DNA of 26,284 bases from Prolixibacteraceae bacterium (GTDB lineage Bacteria; Bacteroidota; Bacteroidia; Bacteroidales; Prolixibacteraceae): positions 1-26,284 of the forward strand of contig DMSQ01000016.1 in NCBI GenBank assembly GCA_003457135.1, given 5' to 3'. Shown piece by piece: positions 25,380 to 26,284 of the stretch; within the stretch, counting starts at the first letter, position 1, and each line of letters starts with the position of its first letter. The notes under the pieces were generated by a model, which saw only the letters and a program-made list of their open reading frames with translations, did not search any database and had not been told where the DNA came from. A program made the position numbers and the translations under genes.

Positions 25380-26284
25380 TTATGGTTTTGGTTTGAAAAC
25401 AATATCAACCACATCGGCTTTCGAAGTGAATGTTTTTACGAAATTTTGTACCTGGGGAATGGTCATTTTCTCCAAAATGGTTTCGTAATTTTCAGGAGCA
25501 GTGCTAACTACATTATAGGTATAGTAGGTATTCAAGGCCTGTAACCAGTAGTTGTTATGCAGTTTAGATTCCTCCCTGTTTTTTTGCAGATTCTTAACAG
25601 ATTTGTCCATATCTTCCGCAGTTGGTCCGTTTGCAGCTATTTTATCAATTTCGCGGTAGATAATTGATTTTAAATGTTGTGCTTTTTCAGGATCGGTATC
25701 AAACATCAGGGTAAGGGTTTTTTTAGCTTTTGGAAACTTCGCTGAACTGGTTGAAACCCTTACGCCGTATGTTCCGCCTTCTTTTTCGCGGATTTCTTCC
25801 AAATAGCGAAAGTTCAGTATGTCGCGGAAAATGCTTAGTAATAGGTTCTGTTCGGGCGTATATTCCATTTTGGCATCAAAAATCACGTTGACAGTATTCT
25901 TTTTCACTTCCAAAGGAATTTCAATTTCACGCACGGTTTTACCTTTTGGGCCTTCCACATTGCGGTCGATCCAATTTTCTTTCCGGGGTAAATTGGTTAA
26001 CGAACCAATGTATTTTTCAGCCATTGCTTTGGCAGTGGCCTCGTCAATATTACCCACAATCAGATAAGTAAAATCACCGGCATCAACGAAGCGGTCTTTA
26101 TAAATGGCTTCCATTTGCTCTAACGATATTTCGTTGAACATTTCCGGAGTCATAAGTTTGGTGCGCGGATTTTTACTGGTCAAAATCAACGAAAGCGAGT
26201 CGCCCATTATTTTCTGTGGATTGTTGGCCATATTGGCAACAAATGCCTTGTAACGTCCCAGCATCGCTTCGTAGGCTTCTTTGT
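25380..26284 (-). CDS. M16 family metallopeptidase, C-terminal half (runs off window)
   Basis: At least 301 residues of an insulinase-type peptidase; the frame stays open past 26284, reading KEAYEAMLGRYKAF at the edge. The visible part is the end of the third and the fourth M16 domain: LEQMEAIYKDRFVDAGDFTY, VGNID and the M16_C core ILNFRYLEEIREKEGGTYGV, with the conserved Arg/Tyr pair that helps substrate binding. The Zn-binding HxxEH lies in the N-terminal part beyond the window. Size and motif fit the large PqqL-like peptidases of Bacteroidota. No signal peptide can be seen from this end. Confidence 0.9.
   Translation of the reverse strand, partial: KEAYEAMLGRYKAFVANMANNPQKIMGDSLSLILTSKNPRTKLMTPEMFNEISLEQMEAIYKDRFVDAGDFTYLIVGNIDEATAKAMAEKYIGSLTNLPRKENWIDRNVEGPKGKTVREIEIPLEVKKNTVNVIFDAKMEYTPEQNLLLSIFRDILNFRYLEEIREKEGGTYGVRVSTSSAKFPKAKKTLTLMFDTDPEKAQHLKSIIYREIDKIAANGPTAEDMDKSVKNLQKNREESKLHNNYWLQALNTYYTYNVVSTAPENYETILEKMTIPQVQNFVKTFTSKADVVDIVFKPKP

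Noticed and set aside
1..26284. CRISPR array, tRNA, rRNA or phage genes
   Set aside because: No regularly spaced repeats, tRNA cloverleaf or rRNA sequence was recognised, and no phage structural or integrase gene is present.

Overview
The window looks like chromosomal DNA of a free-living, glycan-degrading Bacteroidota, probably Bacteroidales/Marinilabiliales-like. This rests on four things seen in the sequence: a type IX secretion (T9SS) C-terminal sorting domain, lipoprotein-type glycoside hydrolases, promoters that fit the Bacteroidota form (TTTG, about 20 bases, TAnnTTTG), and family content such as DUF3109 and a Wzi-like barrel. The exact genus cannot be read from the sequence.

Region 1 (1-218) is the 5' end of an ISAs1-like insertion sequence running leftward out of the window. 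Its transposase N-terminus, promoter and probable terminal end are visible. Region 2 (341-9022, + strand) is a rhamnoside-type glycan utilisation cluster: a GH78 alpha-L-rhamnosidase lipoprotein, a secreted GH99-like/WbsX enzyme, a cytoplasmic L-fucose/L-arabinose-isomerase-family protein and a large GH106-like lipoprotein. The first three are nearly contiguous. A perfect 33-base palindrome precedes the fourth. No SusC/SusD pair or regulator lies inside the window. The presumed logic is surface or periplasmic release of a deoxy- or pento-sugar, followed by cytosolic isomerisation.

Region 3 (9009-11640) holds a minus-strand DUF4160/DUF2442 pair with overlapping reading frames and its own terminator, a T9SS-exported repeat protein, and a small bacterial PH-domain protein. 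Next is a compact stretch (about 11605-11730) with a good promoter -7 element and a strong terminator but no gene: a candidate small RNA. Region 4 (11803-16143) contains 6-phosphogluconolactonase and a Wzi-like outer-membrane barrel on the minus strand, then phosphoglycerate mutase gpmI on the plus strand.

Region 5 (16159-19341) has a dispersed-type inverted repeat, a cysteine-rich DUF3109 protein, a convergent VOC-family protein, an internally deleted HD-domain phosphohydrolase pseudogene not previously marked by any open frame, and a long-chain acyl-CoA synthetase. Region 6 (19504-26284) has a soluble three-PAS hybrid histidine kinase, then a likely operon of recR, a GT2 glycosyltransferase fused to a polyprenyl-phosphosugar-transferase-like module that seems to lack its catalytic core, and a SpeG/RimJ-like acetyltransferase. 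A strong hairpin terminator separates this operon from the C-terminal half of a convergent M16 peptidase cut by the window edge.

Most of the window is ordinary chromosome. The most interesting items are the collapsed HD pseudogene, the candidate sRNA, the GT2 to pseudo-PGT fusion, the IS end beside the rhamnosidase cluster, and the rhamnosidase/GH99-like/isomerase gene set.
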